Source: Spirochaetales bacterium (GTDB lineage: Bacteria; Spirochaetota; Spirochaetia; DAHUYW01). Taken from it: DNA of 25,238 nt. A model generated the notes under the pieces. It had not been told where the DNA came from. It ran no database searches and worked only from the letters and a program-made list of their open reading frames with translations. This document shows positions 14,519-21,148 of the stretch, piece after piece. Every line of letters begins with the position of its first letter. Positions within the stretch are counted from its first letter, which is position 1. Both the position numbers and the translations under genes were made by a program. The stretch lies in NCBI GenBank assembly GCA_027306915.1, contig DAHUYW010000009.1, forward strand, positions 104,253-129,490, written 5' to 3'.

Positions 14519-15973
14519 ATGAAACTTCTTGAACGCCTTCTTGCAGCAGGTCCGAACCTTCTCGACTACATCGCCGGGCGCGAGCACACTCCATCCGAGC
14601 AGCTCCAGCCGCAGCGAAACGGCTTCCGGCTCCTCCTGCAGCCTCTCTCCGGGAGCCTCACGCACCGATCGGCGCACGGGGTCGAGGCATGGAAGCTCGC
14701 GGGGATGCGCTTTTTCTTGTTCGACGGCTTTTTCTCAACCGCAAGCGACAGCTTCTATCTCACCTTCGTTCCCCTCTTCGCGCTTGCCTACAACGCCTCA
14801 GGCGGCGCCATCGGGCTCATGACAGCCGCAGCCAACCTGCTAGGAACAATCGCCCTCTTCCCGGGAGCGAAGATCGCAGAGGTGGTCAGACGCAGGCGTC
14901 CCCTCATCGTCGCAAGCGGCGGCGGCGTCGGTCGTCTCGTGCTTGTCGTCCTGGTGATCCTGCCCTTCCTTGTCGTGAGCCCCGCCGCCGCGATCGTTGT
15001 CATAATCGCCGTTAACGGAGTCCGCGCCTTCACCGGCAACCTCGGAAGCCCTGCGTGGACGGCATTCACGGCGGACCTCGTCCCTCCGGTGATGCGGGCG
15101 CGCTACTTCGGGAACCGCAACACCATGATGGGAGTCGCCGCCTTGGTCTTCGCGCCTATCGCGGGCTGGCTCATTAGCGCGGGCAACCGAGCGCCGAGCC
15201 TGCCGCGTCTTGGATATCAGATCGTCTTCTTTCTCGCGCTCGCACTCGGCATGGCGAGCACCTATTGCTTCAACCGCATCCCCGAGCCCGCCCGTACCCC
15301 TGCCCCGAAACAGCGCCGGCACCGCATTTCGCTCAGGATGCTGCGCCACTCGATGCGTGCGAACCGCTCGTTCATGGGCTTCGTCGCAAGCGCCTTCGTC
15401 TGGAATCTCGCCCTGCAGGTAGCCGGGCCCTTTTTCAACGTCTATCTCGTGACAGGGCTTGGCGGCAACGACGCCCAGGTAGGGATCGCGACCGGCGTGA
15501 GCAACCTCACGAATCTGATCGGGCTCTGGGTCTTCGCCTACCTGGCCGAACGCCGCGGGAACTACTGGGTGCAGAAGGTTACCGGTTTTCTCATCCCCCT
15601 CATGCCCCTCGCCTGGGTGTTCGCTGCCCATCCCTGGCACATCTACGTCATCAATACCGTGAGCGGCTTCCTCTGGGCCGGCTATAACCTTTCGAACTTC
15701 AATCTCCTCCTTGAGTACACCCCGGAGAGCGAGCGCGCCCGCGCCGTCGCCCTCTTCCAGAGCGTCGTCTTCGGGAGCGCAGTAGCGGGACCGATCATCG
15801 GAGGCTACCTTGCCGACGTCGCAAGCTACCGGCTGGTGTTTCTCTTGAGCGCCATCGGACGCTGGGTGGCGGCCTTTCTGTTTATCTGGCTCGTACACGA
15901 AGTCCGGCGCGGGCGCGGGGCGCCGCAGCGCACGAGCGGGAACGACGCAGCGGCCCAGCCCGAGAGCGCGTGA
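14519..15973 (+). CDS. Major facilitator superfamily (MFS) transporter
   Basis: A 484-residue polytopic membrane protein. After a hydrophilic N-terminal region of about 60 residues (longer than usual), around 12 hydrophobic segments follow, split by a basic central loop (residues about 257-285, PAPKQRRHRISLRMLRHS). The MFS-like loop AKIAEVVRRRRPL follows the second or third segment. The substrate is not evident. An internal ATG (the M of LAGMRFFLF, near 14705) would remove the hydrophilic extension, so the start is uncertain; neither start has a good ribosome-binding site. It lies 45 bp after the zinc dehydrogenase and may be co-transcribed, but no pathway link is visible. A long open frame on the other strand (14840-15898) is a GC-rich shadow. 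Confidence 0.88.
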   Translation: MKLLERLLAAGPNLLDYIAGREHTPSEQLQPQRNGFRLLLQPLSGSLTHRSAHGVEAWKLAGMRFFLFDGFFSTASDSFYLTFVPLFALAYNASGGAIGLMTAAANLLGTIALFPGAKIAEVVRRRRPLIVASGGGVGRLVLVVLVILPFLVVSPAAAIVVIIAVNGVRAFTGNLGSPAWTAFTADLVPPVMRARYFGNRNTMMGVAALVFAPIAGWLISAGNRAPSLPRLGYQIVFFLALALGMASTYCFNRIPEPARTPAPKQRRHRISLRMLRHSMRANRSFMGFVASAFVWNLALQVAGPFFNVYLVTGLGGNDAQVGIATGVSNLTNLIGLWVFAYLAERRGNYWVQKVTGFLIPLMPLAWVFAAHPWHIYVINTVSGFLWAGYNLSNFNLLLEYTPESERARAVALFQSVVFGSAVAGPIIGGYLADVASYRLVFLLSAIGRWVAAFLFIWLVHEVRRGRGAPQRTSGNDAAAQPESA

Positions 15974-16044
15974 GGGCGCAGCATCTCCCCCTCTGTGCTC
16001 GATGGCGGCAGCTACCCGCTGCGTGCGACCGCGAGACGGGGCCG

Positions 16045-16713
16045 TCAGCGCGGAAAGAGGATGAGCGCGGTGAGCAGTGCTCCGAAGATGGTAAGAATGA
16101 GATAGAAAAGATCGCGGTGCTTCAGGGCGTGGCGGTCCATCTGGTCCAGCTCATAGCGCATGAGATCGAGCTTCTCCCGCGAGCGCTCGTTGTTCCATCC
16201 CTCGCGCGCCCCGCGCAGGATGCGACCGGCCACCTCTTCGCGAAACTCTTCCAGCTCATGAATGGAGCGGGTCGCTTCCCACAGACGCTTGCTGTCCAGC
16301 TCCTGGCGCTTCTTCATCTCCTGCATCATCGTGAACAGCGACTGGTAGTCGTCAACGATGTTGCGCATCGAGTGGAAGAGGCGGATGATCTCCACACTCA
16401 CCTTTTGGGCGCGCGGGCTCTTGAGAAAGTAGGAGATGGCGTGAATACCCTCTTCGGTGAAGGCATAGGGTCTGTGGGCCGCGGCTGCCCGGCGTCCCGG
16501 ACGGACTCCCGTCCCCATTGCGGCGGCCTCTTCCATGCTGAGCTGGAACATGAACTCTTCGGGAAAACGATCGATGGCGCGGTGGACGGCGTTGCTCAAG
16601 ACCCGGGTCGGAACGCCGTAAAAGACAGCAAGGTCCCGGTCGATCATCACCTGATGACCGCGGAATCGATACACCTTGCCATCGATCGTCGAGTGACTCG
16701 CAATCTCACTCAT
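16045..16713 (-). CDS. ORF6N-domain DNA-binding protein with a C-terminal membrane anchor
   Basis: A 222-residue protein. Residues about 13-117 form an ORF6N domain (PF10543): VYRFRGHQVMIDRDLAVFYGV, then TRVLSNAVHRAIDRFPEEFMFQLS and PYAFTEEGIHAISYFLKS. These domains occur in phage antirepressors and related DNA-binding proteins. Residues about 118-195 are helical and charged, likely coiled coil. The end (LFYLILTIFGALLTALILFP, about 202-221) is a clear transmembrane segment. A membrane-anchored ORF6N protein is unusual for the phage antirepressor type. I chose ATG 16713 over upstream ATGs (16761, 16869) because a perfect TATAAT on this strand (16765-16760) would place the transcript start near 16753. 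No phage genes are nearby. Domain call is confident; function is not known. Confidence 0.85.
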   Translation of the reverse strand: MSEIASHSTIDGKVYRFRGHQVMIDRDLAVFYGVPTRVLSNAVHRAIDRFPEEFMFQLSMEEAAAMGTGVRPGRRAAAAHRPYAFTEEGIHAISYFLKSPRAQKVSVEIIRLFHSMRNIVDDYQSLFTMMQEMKKRQELDSKRLWEATRSIHELEEFREEVAGRILRGAREGWNNERSREKLDLMRYELDQMDRHALKHRDLFYLILTIFGALLTALILFPR

Positions 16714-16752
16714 CCTGCGCCACGAGGTGCCGCGACGTTTGCCGCGGGCGCC

Positions 16753-16765
16753 TATAATCATTATA
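16753..16765 (-). promoter_or_regulatory. Palindromic -10 region of the ORF6N gene
   Basis: TATAAT, C, ATTATA is a perfect 6+1+6 palindrome, so a consensus -10 hexamer is present on each strand (16765-16760 on the reverse strand). On the reverse strand it predicts a start near 16753 and a leader of about 40 nt to ATG 16713. No convincing -35 is visible. The symmetry could also serve as a binding site for the ORF6N protein itself (inference). Confidence 0.4.
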
Positions 16766-16888
16766 CCACATTTCACTCGCAATGGCCCAGAGAAATGGTC
16801 AGAAACGTGCGCAGCGCGCGCGCCGACGGTCGGGCGGCGACCGCGCGACTCAACGCCGAGAATCCTCACGGCCGCCGAAGGAGGGCGC

Positions 16889-17500
16889 CTACTGCGGGTA
16901 GATGGTCTCCCCGTTCGCCAACATCCGCACGAACTCCGCCAGGCGCTTCGCGCGGGTCTCCGGCTTCTTTGCGGTTTGGAGGCGAAAGAGGATGGCGTAC
17001 CTGTTGGTACCCTTCAAGTTTTCGAAAAAGGCCCGCGCCGCGGGATTGCGGTCAAGCTCGGCTTGGAGGTCAGTCGGAACTGCGGCGACCGATGCCGAAT
17101 CGTAGGCTGTCTCCCACCGTCCGCTTTTCCGCGCATCTTCGACCGCCTGCAGGCCGGCGGGCTTCATCCGGCCGCTTTCGATCAAGGCGAGAGCCTTCTC
17201 TCGATTCGTCTTCGACCAGATGCTGCGCGATCCACGGGGGGTAAACCTCTGCAGGAAGAAGCTCTCGTCGTACCTTCCTTTCTGCGAATCGATCCACCCG
17301 TAGCAGAGCGCAATCTCGAGGGACTCGGCGTAGCTCACCGACTCCACCCCGGCGGCCTGCTTGGCGATCTTCAGCCACAGGCCGGGAGAGGCGGCGTGAT
17401 TCTTGGCAAGCCAGCGCTCCCACTCCCGCGGCCCCTTGAAGGAGGCAATCCCCATCCCTTTCAGGCTTTCTTCGCCCGCCTGCGAGCTGTCGCTTCTCAT
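16889..17500 (-). CDS. YdeI/OmdA-like family protein (COG4430)
   Basis: A 203-residue protein matching the YdeI/OmpD-associated family: FKGPREWERWLAKNHAASPGLWLKIAKQ at the N-terminus, SYAESLEIALCYGWIDSQKGRYDESFFLQRFTPRGSRSIWSKTNR in the middle, and a C-terminal OmdA-type segment (RNPAARAFFENLKGTNRYAILFRLQTAKKPETRAKRLAEFVRML). The family is linked to resistance to cationic peptides or polymyxin and to bacteriocin protection in enterics, but the biochemical role is unclear. ATG 17500 gives a 15-residue lead; ATG 17455 (MGIASFKG) is equally possible and closer to the family N-terminus. Neither has a clear Shine-Dalgarno. The frame continues open upstream to 18883 but those codons belong to another gene's region and are not used. 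No signal peptide is seen. Confidence 0.88.
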   Translation of the reverse strand: MRSDSSQAGEESLKGMGIASFKGPREWERWLAKNHAASPGLWLKIAKQAAGVESVSYAESLEIALCYGWIDSQKGRYDESFFLQRFTPRGSRSIWSKTNREKALALIESGRMKPAGLQAVEDARKSGRWETAYDSASVAAVPTDLQAELDRNPAARAFFENLKGTNRYAILFRLQTAKKPETRAKRLAEFVRMLANGETIYPQ

Positions 17501-17611
17501 GGTGATTGAAGGTAGTACCCGAACCGAGCCCAAAGCGTCAATGGCCGCAGGGCAACAGCGAACCGCGACGCGCGCCTGCCACGTCAATCGGTATGCGCGG
17601 CAGCGATTGGA

Positions 17612-17631
17612 GCGCCGCCGGCGGGCGGCGC
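17612..17631. repeat. Perfect 8+4+8 GC-rich inverted repeat downstream of the DUF1295 gene
   Basis: GCGCCGCC, GGCG, GGCGGCGC. It lies 36 nt past the stop of the reverse-strand DUF1295 gene and would form a very stable hairpin. There is no T-run, so it is at best an atypical terminator. The surrounding 17501-17667 gap contains no gene I can support. Confidence 0.45.
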
Positions 17632-17667
17632 CTGCGATCTGCGCGGCGCCAAGACACGCCGGAGGCG

Positions 17668-18657
17668 CTAGCCGAGATAGATTTTCAGCCCCGTGAGGCT
17701 GTAGACCGGAACGAGGGGAAAAAGCACCGGCACCGAGGAGGCATAGTCCCGGTAGGCCTCCTGGGTGCCGTAGCGCGCGATCTGCTTTTCTTCCAGGCGC
17801 TTCGCCGAGCCGAGCATGATGAGCACGATGAGCGAGAGCCCGGCGAGGCTTAAGATCCACGCGGCCCAGTCCGAATAGAAGGGGATCCCCGCAACCCAGC
17901 CTCCGGTCCACACGAGGATCTCGCCGAAATAGTTGGGGCAGCGCACAACGCGATACAGTCCCAGCGAGCAAAAGGCGCTCGGATCCCGCTTCTTGAAGCG
18001 GGACTTCTCCATGTCGGCGAACGCTCCGATCGCGATGCCCACGGCGCAGATGGCCAGACCGATCGGCACAAGCGCGGAGGTTGCCCCACCGGCCGCTGCT
18101 GCCGAAAACGACGCTGCGCCGCCGGCTGCCGCAGCCGAAGGCAACCCGGAGCCGCCCACCGCCGCTGTCGGCAGCGGACCGGCGCCGCTCGAAATACCGG
18201 AGGCGAGCCCAGCTGCGCTCTCCGCCGAAAGGCGCGAGAGATGAAACAGGAGCGGCGAGCACATGGCGACGTACAGGAGCGCGACGCCGATCCAGATCAC
18301 CGGCTTGAGCACCGTCGGCGTCCCGGCCACGCCGCCTACGGTCGCGTCGCGCTCGTCCTTGAAGGCCGCCTGCCGCTCTCGAAAAGCGAGATAGCCGGCG
18401 AGCCTCGCGCCGTAGATCACCAGGAGCAGCCCCTGCACAAGCGACCACAGGTCGACCGTCGCGCGGTAGGCGACCAGCGCCGCGACAGCGATACCGGCAA
18501 CGGCCAGGCCGTAGCCGATGCTGATGAAGTAGACCAGGCGAATGAAGCCGACCGCCGAAAGGACGAGCGCCACGGCAAGCAGCAGCGCCGCTACCGACGG
18601 CACCGAGCCAAACAGGTAGTGGCCCGACCCGGAGATCCAGGCAAAAGAGGGACCCAT
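17668..18657 (-). CDS. DUF1295 (steroid 5-alpha-reductase/isoprenylcysteine methyltransferase-like) membrane protein
   Basis: A 329-residue polytopic protein with about seven hydrophobic segments. The C-terminal diagnostic motif is RCPNYFGEILVWTGGW (239-254), with preceding FADMEKSRFKKR and later QIARYGTQEAYRDYASSVPVLFP, all typical of DUF1295. Related enzymes reduce or methylate lipid-like substrates using a conserved cofactor site in this region; the substrate is unknown. Residues about 144-196 are an Ala/Gly/Ser-rich stretch (for example SAAAAGGAASFSAAAAGG) that interrupts the usual spacing and looks like a low-complexity insert. I chose ATG 18657 because AAGGAGGTG lies 8 nt upstream and a promoter lies just before it; the frame is open further to 18828. 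It has its own promoter and stands apart from the YdeI gene by 167 bp. Confidence 0.9.
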   Translation of the reverse strand: MGPSFAWISGSGHYLFGSVPSVAALLLAVALVLSAVGFIRLVYFISIGYGLAVAGIAVAALVAYRATVDLWSLVQGLLLVIYGARLAGYLAFRERQAAFKDERDATVGGVAGTPTVLKPVIWIGVALLYVAMCSPLLFHLSRLSAESAAGLASGISSGAGPLPTAAVGGSGLPSAAAAGGAASFSAAAAGGATSALVPIGLAICAVGIAIGAFADMEKSRFKKRDPSAFCSLGLYRVVRCPNYFGEILVWTGGWVAGIPFYSDWAAWILSLAGLSLIVLIMLGSAKRLEEKQIARYGTQEAYRDYASSVPVLFPLVPVYSLTGLKIYLG

Positions 18658-18685
18658 GCCGTTCGCACCTCCTTGCGGCGAGACC

Positions 18686-18714
18686 ACTGTAGAGCGCCGG
18701 GCCCGCTTTGGCAA
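18686..18714 (-). promoter_or_regulatory. Candidate sigma70 promoter of the DUF1295 gene
   Basis: On the reverse strand TTGCCA (18714-18709) and TACAGT (18691-18686) are 17 bp apart. The predicted start near 18679 precedes the AAGGAGGTG ribosome-binding site (18674-18666), which is 8 nt from ATG 18657. Confidence 0.5.
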
Positions 18715-18881
18715 CGCGTGGGGTTGACGGGCGCGGCTGCCGGGGCTGCGCTTTGGTCCGCGGCGCCTCGAGCGCGCCTTGCCCCCCGGCGGGAGACGTG
18801 ATACCCTGAAGCATTCCCAAACCGACAAGAATAGCGGGCATTGATCTTGCGGCCCGCACCCTCTCGTGCAGGAGGGAGCCC

Positions 18882-19622
18882 ATGGATGCGGCCGAGCATC
18901 GCTACGATGACCAGGAGTCCGCGCGCATCATTCGGCGCGCGCTCGAGATTCAGCGGACCGAGCGGACGGCGGGCGGCACGGGCGCCGGCCTCACCCTGCC
19001 GGAGCTCGAGGGAATCGCCCGCGAGTCGGGGATCGACCCTGAGCTCATTCGGCGGGCCGCCCATGAGCTTTCCGCAGAGAGCGTGGGCCGCCCCGGCGCT
19101 CCGGCGCGCCTCTTCTTCGGAGGCCCCATTCGCTTGACGGCCGCCGCAAGCCTTCGGTCGGAGGTTTCGCCCGAGATGCTCGAATCCCTGCTCGTCCCCC
19201 TTCCGACCATCACGGGGGATGCCGGAACCGGATCGGTGGTAGGCCGCACCCTCATGTGGGCGAGCGACACCCTCGTTGCCCTGCGAAGCGGAAGGAGCCT
19301 GTCGGTCACTGTTCACCCGATTGCGGGCGGAACCGAGGTTCGGGTGGAGGAAAACCTCTCAGGCGTGGCAGGGGGGCTCTTCGGCGGCATCGCGGGCGGA
19401 CTTGGTCTCGGCGGGGGCCTCGGGATAGGGCTGGGTGTCGGTATCGCAGTGCTCGGCTCGCCCATCTTCGCCGCCCTGGTACCGATCGCGGTTCTCGCCG
19501 GCGCCTGGCAGCTCGCCCGGAGCATCTTCGCGCTTGTCCGGCGCTACCGGAAGCGGCGCGCTGCGCGCATTCTCGAGACCATCCGCGCAGCCCTTGAGAG
19601 CGGCCAGCCCCCAAGCACGTAG
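18882..19622 (+). CDS. Glycine-rich membrane protein of unknown function with an N-terminal helical domain
   Basis: A 246-residue protein. Residues about 7-64 (YDDQESARIIRRALEIQ...LTLPELEGIARESGIDPELIRRAAHELS) form a helical region seen at the start of many uncharacterised proteins in environmental bacteria. Residues about 75-158 look like a beta-rich soluble segment ending in GGTEVRVEENLS. Two hydrophobic stretches follow: a Gly-rich one (about 161-192, GGLFGGIAGGLGLGGG) and a second (about 193-219). The C-terminus is basic (RRYRKRRAARILETIRAALES) and probably cytoplasmic. AGGAGG lies close before ATG 18882. It is divergent from the DUF1295 gene. I do not recognise a named family; a membrane-active or scaffolding role is possible but not shown. 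Confidence 0.75.
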   Translation: MDAAEHRYDDQESARIIRRALEIQRTERTAGGTGAGLTLPELEGIARESGIDPELIRRAAHELSAESVGRPGAPARLFFGGPIRLTAAASLRSEVSPEMLESLLVPLPTITGDAGTGSVVGRTLMWASDTLVALRSGRSLSVTVHPIAGGTEVRVEENLSGVAGGLFGGIAGGLGLGGGLGIGLGVGIAVLGSPIFAALVPIAVLAGAWQLARSIFALVRRYRKRRAARILETIRAALESGQPPST

Positions 19623-19741
19623 GCCCATCGCCGGCGAGCGCCGCCCGCTCGACCGACGCGACCGTGCTCGCATCCATGGAGCTCCGCCACGGCCGAGTCC
19701 GCGGCTCCGCGGCGAACTCTGAACGTCACCGGAGCCAATTG

Positions 19742-19777
19742 CCGCCGCCGGCTAATGGGTAGCTACCGCCGCCGGCT
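19742..19777 (+). repeat. Direct repeat of CCGCCGCCGGCT flanking a short palindrome
   Basis: The 12-mer occurs at 19742-19753 and 19766-19777 (24-bp period), and GGTAGCTACC (19758-19767) lies between and overlapping. No gene is visible in 19623-19879; this is the only structure I see there. It may be a remnant of an insertion or a chance product of the GC-rich sequence. Confidence 0.35.
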
Positions 19778-19879
19778 GCCAGGTGTTTGCGCCGCAGCAG
19801 CGTTGGCTGTCGTTCTCGTGGCCAACGCCGGATGGTTCGAGCGATGCTTGAGTGGACTGCTCCAACGACATGCTAAAGG

Positions 19880-19909
19880 TTGACGGTGTCTCTTCACATG
19901 ACCTAGTAT
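19880..19909 (+). promoter_or_regulatory. Promoter of the orphan phd gene, predicting a leaderless mRNA
   Basis: TTGACG (19880-19885) and TAGTAT (19904-19909) are 18 bp apart. The -10 ends 6 bases before the GTG start codon at 19916, so the transcript should start at or near the G of GTG. No Shine-Dalgarno is present. The -10 hexamer is exactly the 6-bp centre of the palindrome described separately. Confidence 0.55.
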
Positions 19910-19921
19910 GGTCATGTGAAG
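19892..19921. promoter_or_regulatory. Perfect 12+6+12 palindromic operator of the orphan phd gene
   Basis: CTTCACATGACC (19892-19903), TAGTAT, GGTCATGTGAAG (19910-19921). The arms are perfectly complementary. The site covers the -10 element and the GTG start codon (19916-19918), the usual position for Phd-family autorepression, where antitoxin dimers block RNA polymerase. Confidence 0.75.
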
Positions 19922-20161
19922 ACCGTAAAGATCTCCGAGTTCAAGGCCCATATCAGGGAGGAGCTCCGGCGCGTCCGAAACGGCGAGCGAATCGTCATCC
20001 TCGACCGGGACAAGCCGGTAGCCGAGGTTGTCCCCTACGAAGCGACACCCGCGCGGATAATTGTGCGGCCGCCGCGAGGACCCAGGACACTTCCGACCAT
20101 CGCAGCGAAGACGAACTTCGATCCGCTCACCTTCCTCCTCCAAGACCGCGCGAAACGATGA
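19916..20161 (+). CDS. Phd/YefM-family antitoxin without an adjacent toxin (orphan)
   Basis: An 81-residue protein beginning VKTVKISEFKAHIREELRRV with the classic Phd/YefM N-terminal DNA-binding fold (residues about 1-50), including GERIVILDRDKPVAEVVPY. The C-terminal tail (about 52-81) would bind and neutralise a toxin. The start is GTG 19916; the nearby ATG 19914 immediately meets a stop. A perfect 12+6+12 palindrome overlaps the start codon, as expected for an autoregulated antitoxin. No RelE, PIN or Doc toxin follows: the 172 bp to the next gene contain only short frames, one of them (ATG 20158, overlapping the antitoxin stop) with no recognisable fold. It therefore looks like an orphan or the remains of a broken module, possibly retained as a repressor or anti-addiction factor. 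Confidence 0.85.
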   Translation: MKTVKISEFKAHIREELRRVRNGERIVILDRDKPVAEVVPYEATPARIIVRPPRGPRTLPTIAAKTNFDPLTFLLQDRAKR

Positions 20162-20298
20162 CCTGCTGCGCTCGAAGGCGCGCGGGAGGGAGGAGTGCCT
20201 CGTCTGCTCAGGCGCGCTCGCAACCGAGGCATCGCTCCCCTCGGGGCGGACTGAGTACGAAATCGAGCGCCACGTCCGGTCGGTCGTCGAAGGTGAGA

Positions 20299-20327
20299 TT
20301 GACTTAGTCCACGACGATGACTAAGCT
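20299..20327 (+). promoter_or_regulatory. Candidate promoter of the second phd gene, predicting a leaderless mRNA
   Basis: TTGACT (20299-20304) and TAAGCT (20322-20327) are 17 bp apart; the -10 is weak. It ends 6 bases before ATG 20334, the same geometry as the orphan phd gene. No Shine-Dalgarno is present. Confidence 0.4.
20303..20325. promoter_or_regulatory. 7+9+7 inverted repeat, probable operator of the phd-PIN module
   Basis: CTTAGTC (20303-20309), 9-nt spacer, GACTAAG (20319-20325), perfectly complementary arms. It overlaps the candidate promoter and ends 8 bp before ATG 20334. The arm sequence differs from that of the upstream orphan phd operator, so the two antitoxins should not cross-bind strongly (inference). 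Confidence 0.55.
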
Positions 20328-20333
20328 AACTCC

Positions 20334-20558
20334 ATGATGACGGTCAACGTACATGAAGCGAAGACTCGCCTCTCAGCCCTCCTCGAGCGGGCTCACGCCG
20401 GGGAGGAGATCATCCTCGCGAAAGCCGGCAAACCCTATGCGCGCTTGGTTCCGCTTGAGACTCCACCGGAGCGTGTCGCCGGACGCTACCCGGGAACGGT
20501 TCCGGACTCATTCTTCGAGCCGCTTCCCGAAGATGAGCTTGAGGCGTGGGAGCGGTGA
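20334..20558 (+). CDS. Phd/YefM-family antitoxin of a PIN-domain toxin
   Basis: A 74-residue protein: MMTVNVHEAKTRLSALLERAHAGEEIILAKAGKPYARLVPLE is a textbook Phd/YefM N-terminal domain. The C-terminal tail (about 45-74, acidic: DSFFEPLPEDELEAWER) is the toxin-binding region. Two ATG codons in tandem begin the gene (20334 and 20337); the first is assumed. The stop TGA (20556-20558) overlaps the toxin's GTG (20555-20557), giving translational coupling. Phd-type antitoxins paired with PIN toxins of the LLLDTHTLLWW type are common in environmental bacteria. Confidence 0.92.
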   Translation: MMTVNVHEAKTRLSALLERAHAGEEIILAKAGKPYARLVPLETPPERVAGRYPGTVPDSFFEPLPEDELEAWER

Positions 20559-20944
20559 AGCTTCTCCTTGACACCCACACCCTATTGTGGTGGTGGTCAC
20601 AAGCCGATCGAATCGCTCCCCGGGTCAGGGCGCTCCTTCGCGATCCAGCGAACACGATCTTCGTCAGCGCCGCCTCGGCATGGGAGGTAGCCACGAAGTA
20701 CCGCATCGGCAAATACCCCGATGGCGGAAGGGTCATTGGTGAATGGGGAGAACGCATGGCACCTGACGGATTCATCGAGCTGCCGATCTCGGCCCGTCAC
20801 GCGCTCCGCGCGGGCTCCATGCCCGGCGAGCACCGCGATCCCTTCGATCGCATGATCGCCGCGCAGAGTCTCATCGAGGGCGTCCCGGTGGCAAGCTCCG
20901 ACCGCTCGCTCACCGATCTCGGTGCCGAGCGCGTTTGGGAATAA
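20555..20944 (+). CDS. PIN-domain ribonuclease toxin (VapC-like) of the Phd-PIN module
   Basis: About 129 residues from GTG 20555 (VKLLLDTHTLLWWW). The PIN-domain acidic residues are visible: Asp in LLLDTH, Glu in SAASAWEVATK, Asp in DPFDRMIAAQSL and Asp in VASSDRSLTDLG. These toxins cleave tRNA, rRNA or mRNA and are neutralised by the cognate antitoxin. The start overlaps the antitoxin stop by GTGA, consistent with coupled synthesis. An in-frame GTG at 20546 would add three residues and overlap further. No terminator follows; the next 204 bp to the restriction gene hold no other gene I can support. Confidence 0.92.
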   Translation: MKLLLDTHTLLWWWSQADRIAPRVRALLRDPANTIFVSAASAWEVATKYRIGKYPDGGRVIGEWGERMAPDGFIELPISARHALRAGSMPGEHRDPFDRMIAAQSLIEGVPVASSDRSLTDLGAERVWE

Positions 20945-21041
20945 CGAGGAAAAGACTCGACGGTGCGAAGAGATGTGCTCGAAGCGTTGCGACAGCCCTG
21001 CAGCGGCTCGAAAAACGTTAGCGCGAGACCGGACAATCCAT

Positions 21042-21047
21042 TATAAT
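21042..21047 (+). promoter_or_regulatory. Candidate -10 element upstream of the restriction gene
   Basis: A perfect TATAAT lies 101 bp before the GTG start of the restriction gene. Only a weak -35 (TTAGCG at 21018-21023, 18-bp spacing) is present. It gives a leader of about 95 nt. In-frame tandem stop codons (TGA TAG, 21116-21121) rule out an N-terminal extension of the restriction protein beyond that point. Confidence 0.3.
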
Positions 21048-21148
21048 TGGGGAGTTCATTGACGACAGACTCATGCACCTCGTCGGTCCGGCAAACGGCG
21101 ACGAGGGCTTTGGGGTGATAGCGCGCGCTTTGGGAGTCGCAGCTGATC

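Noticed and set aside
16889..18883. A 664-codon reverse frame joining the YdeI gene to upstream sequence
   Set aside because: Only the last 203 codons match a family; the earlier part is out of frame with the DUF1295 gene that truly covers 17668-18657.
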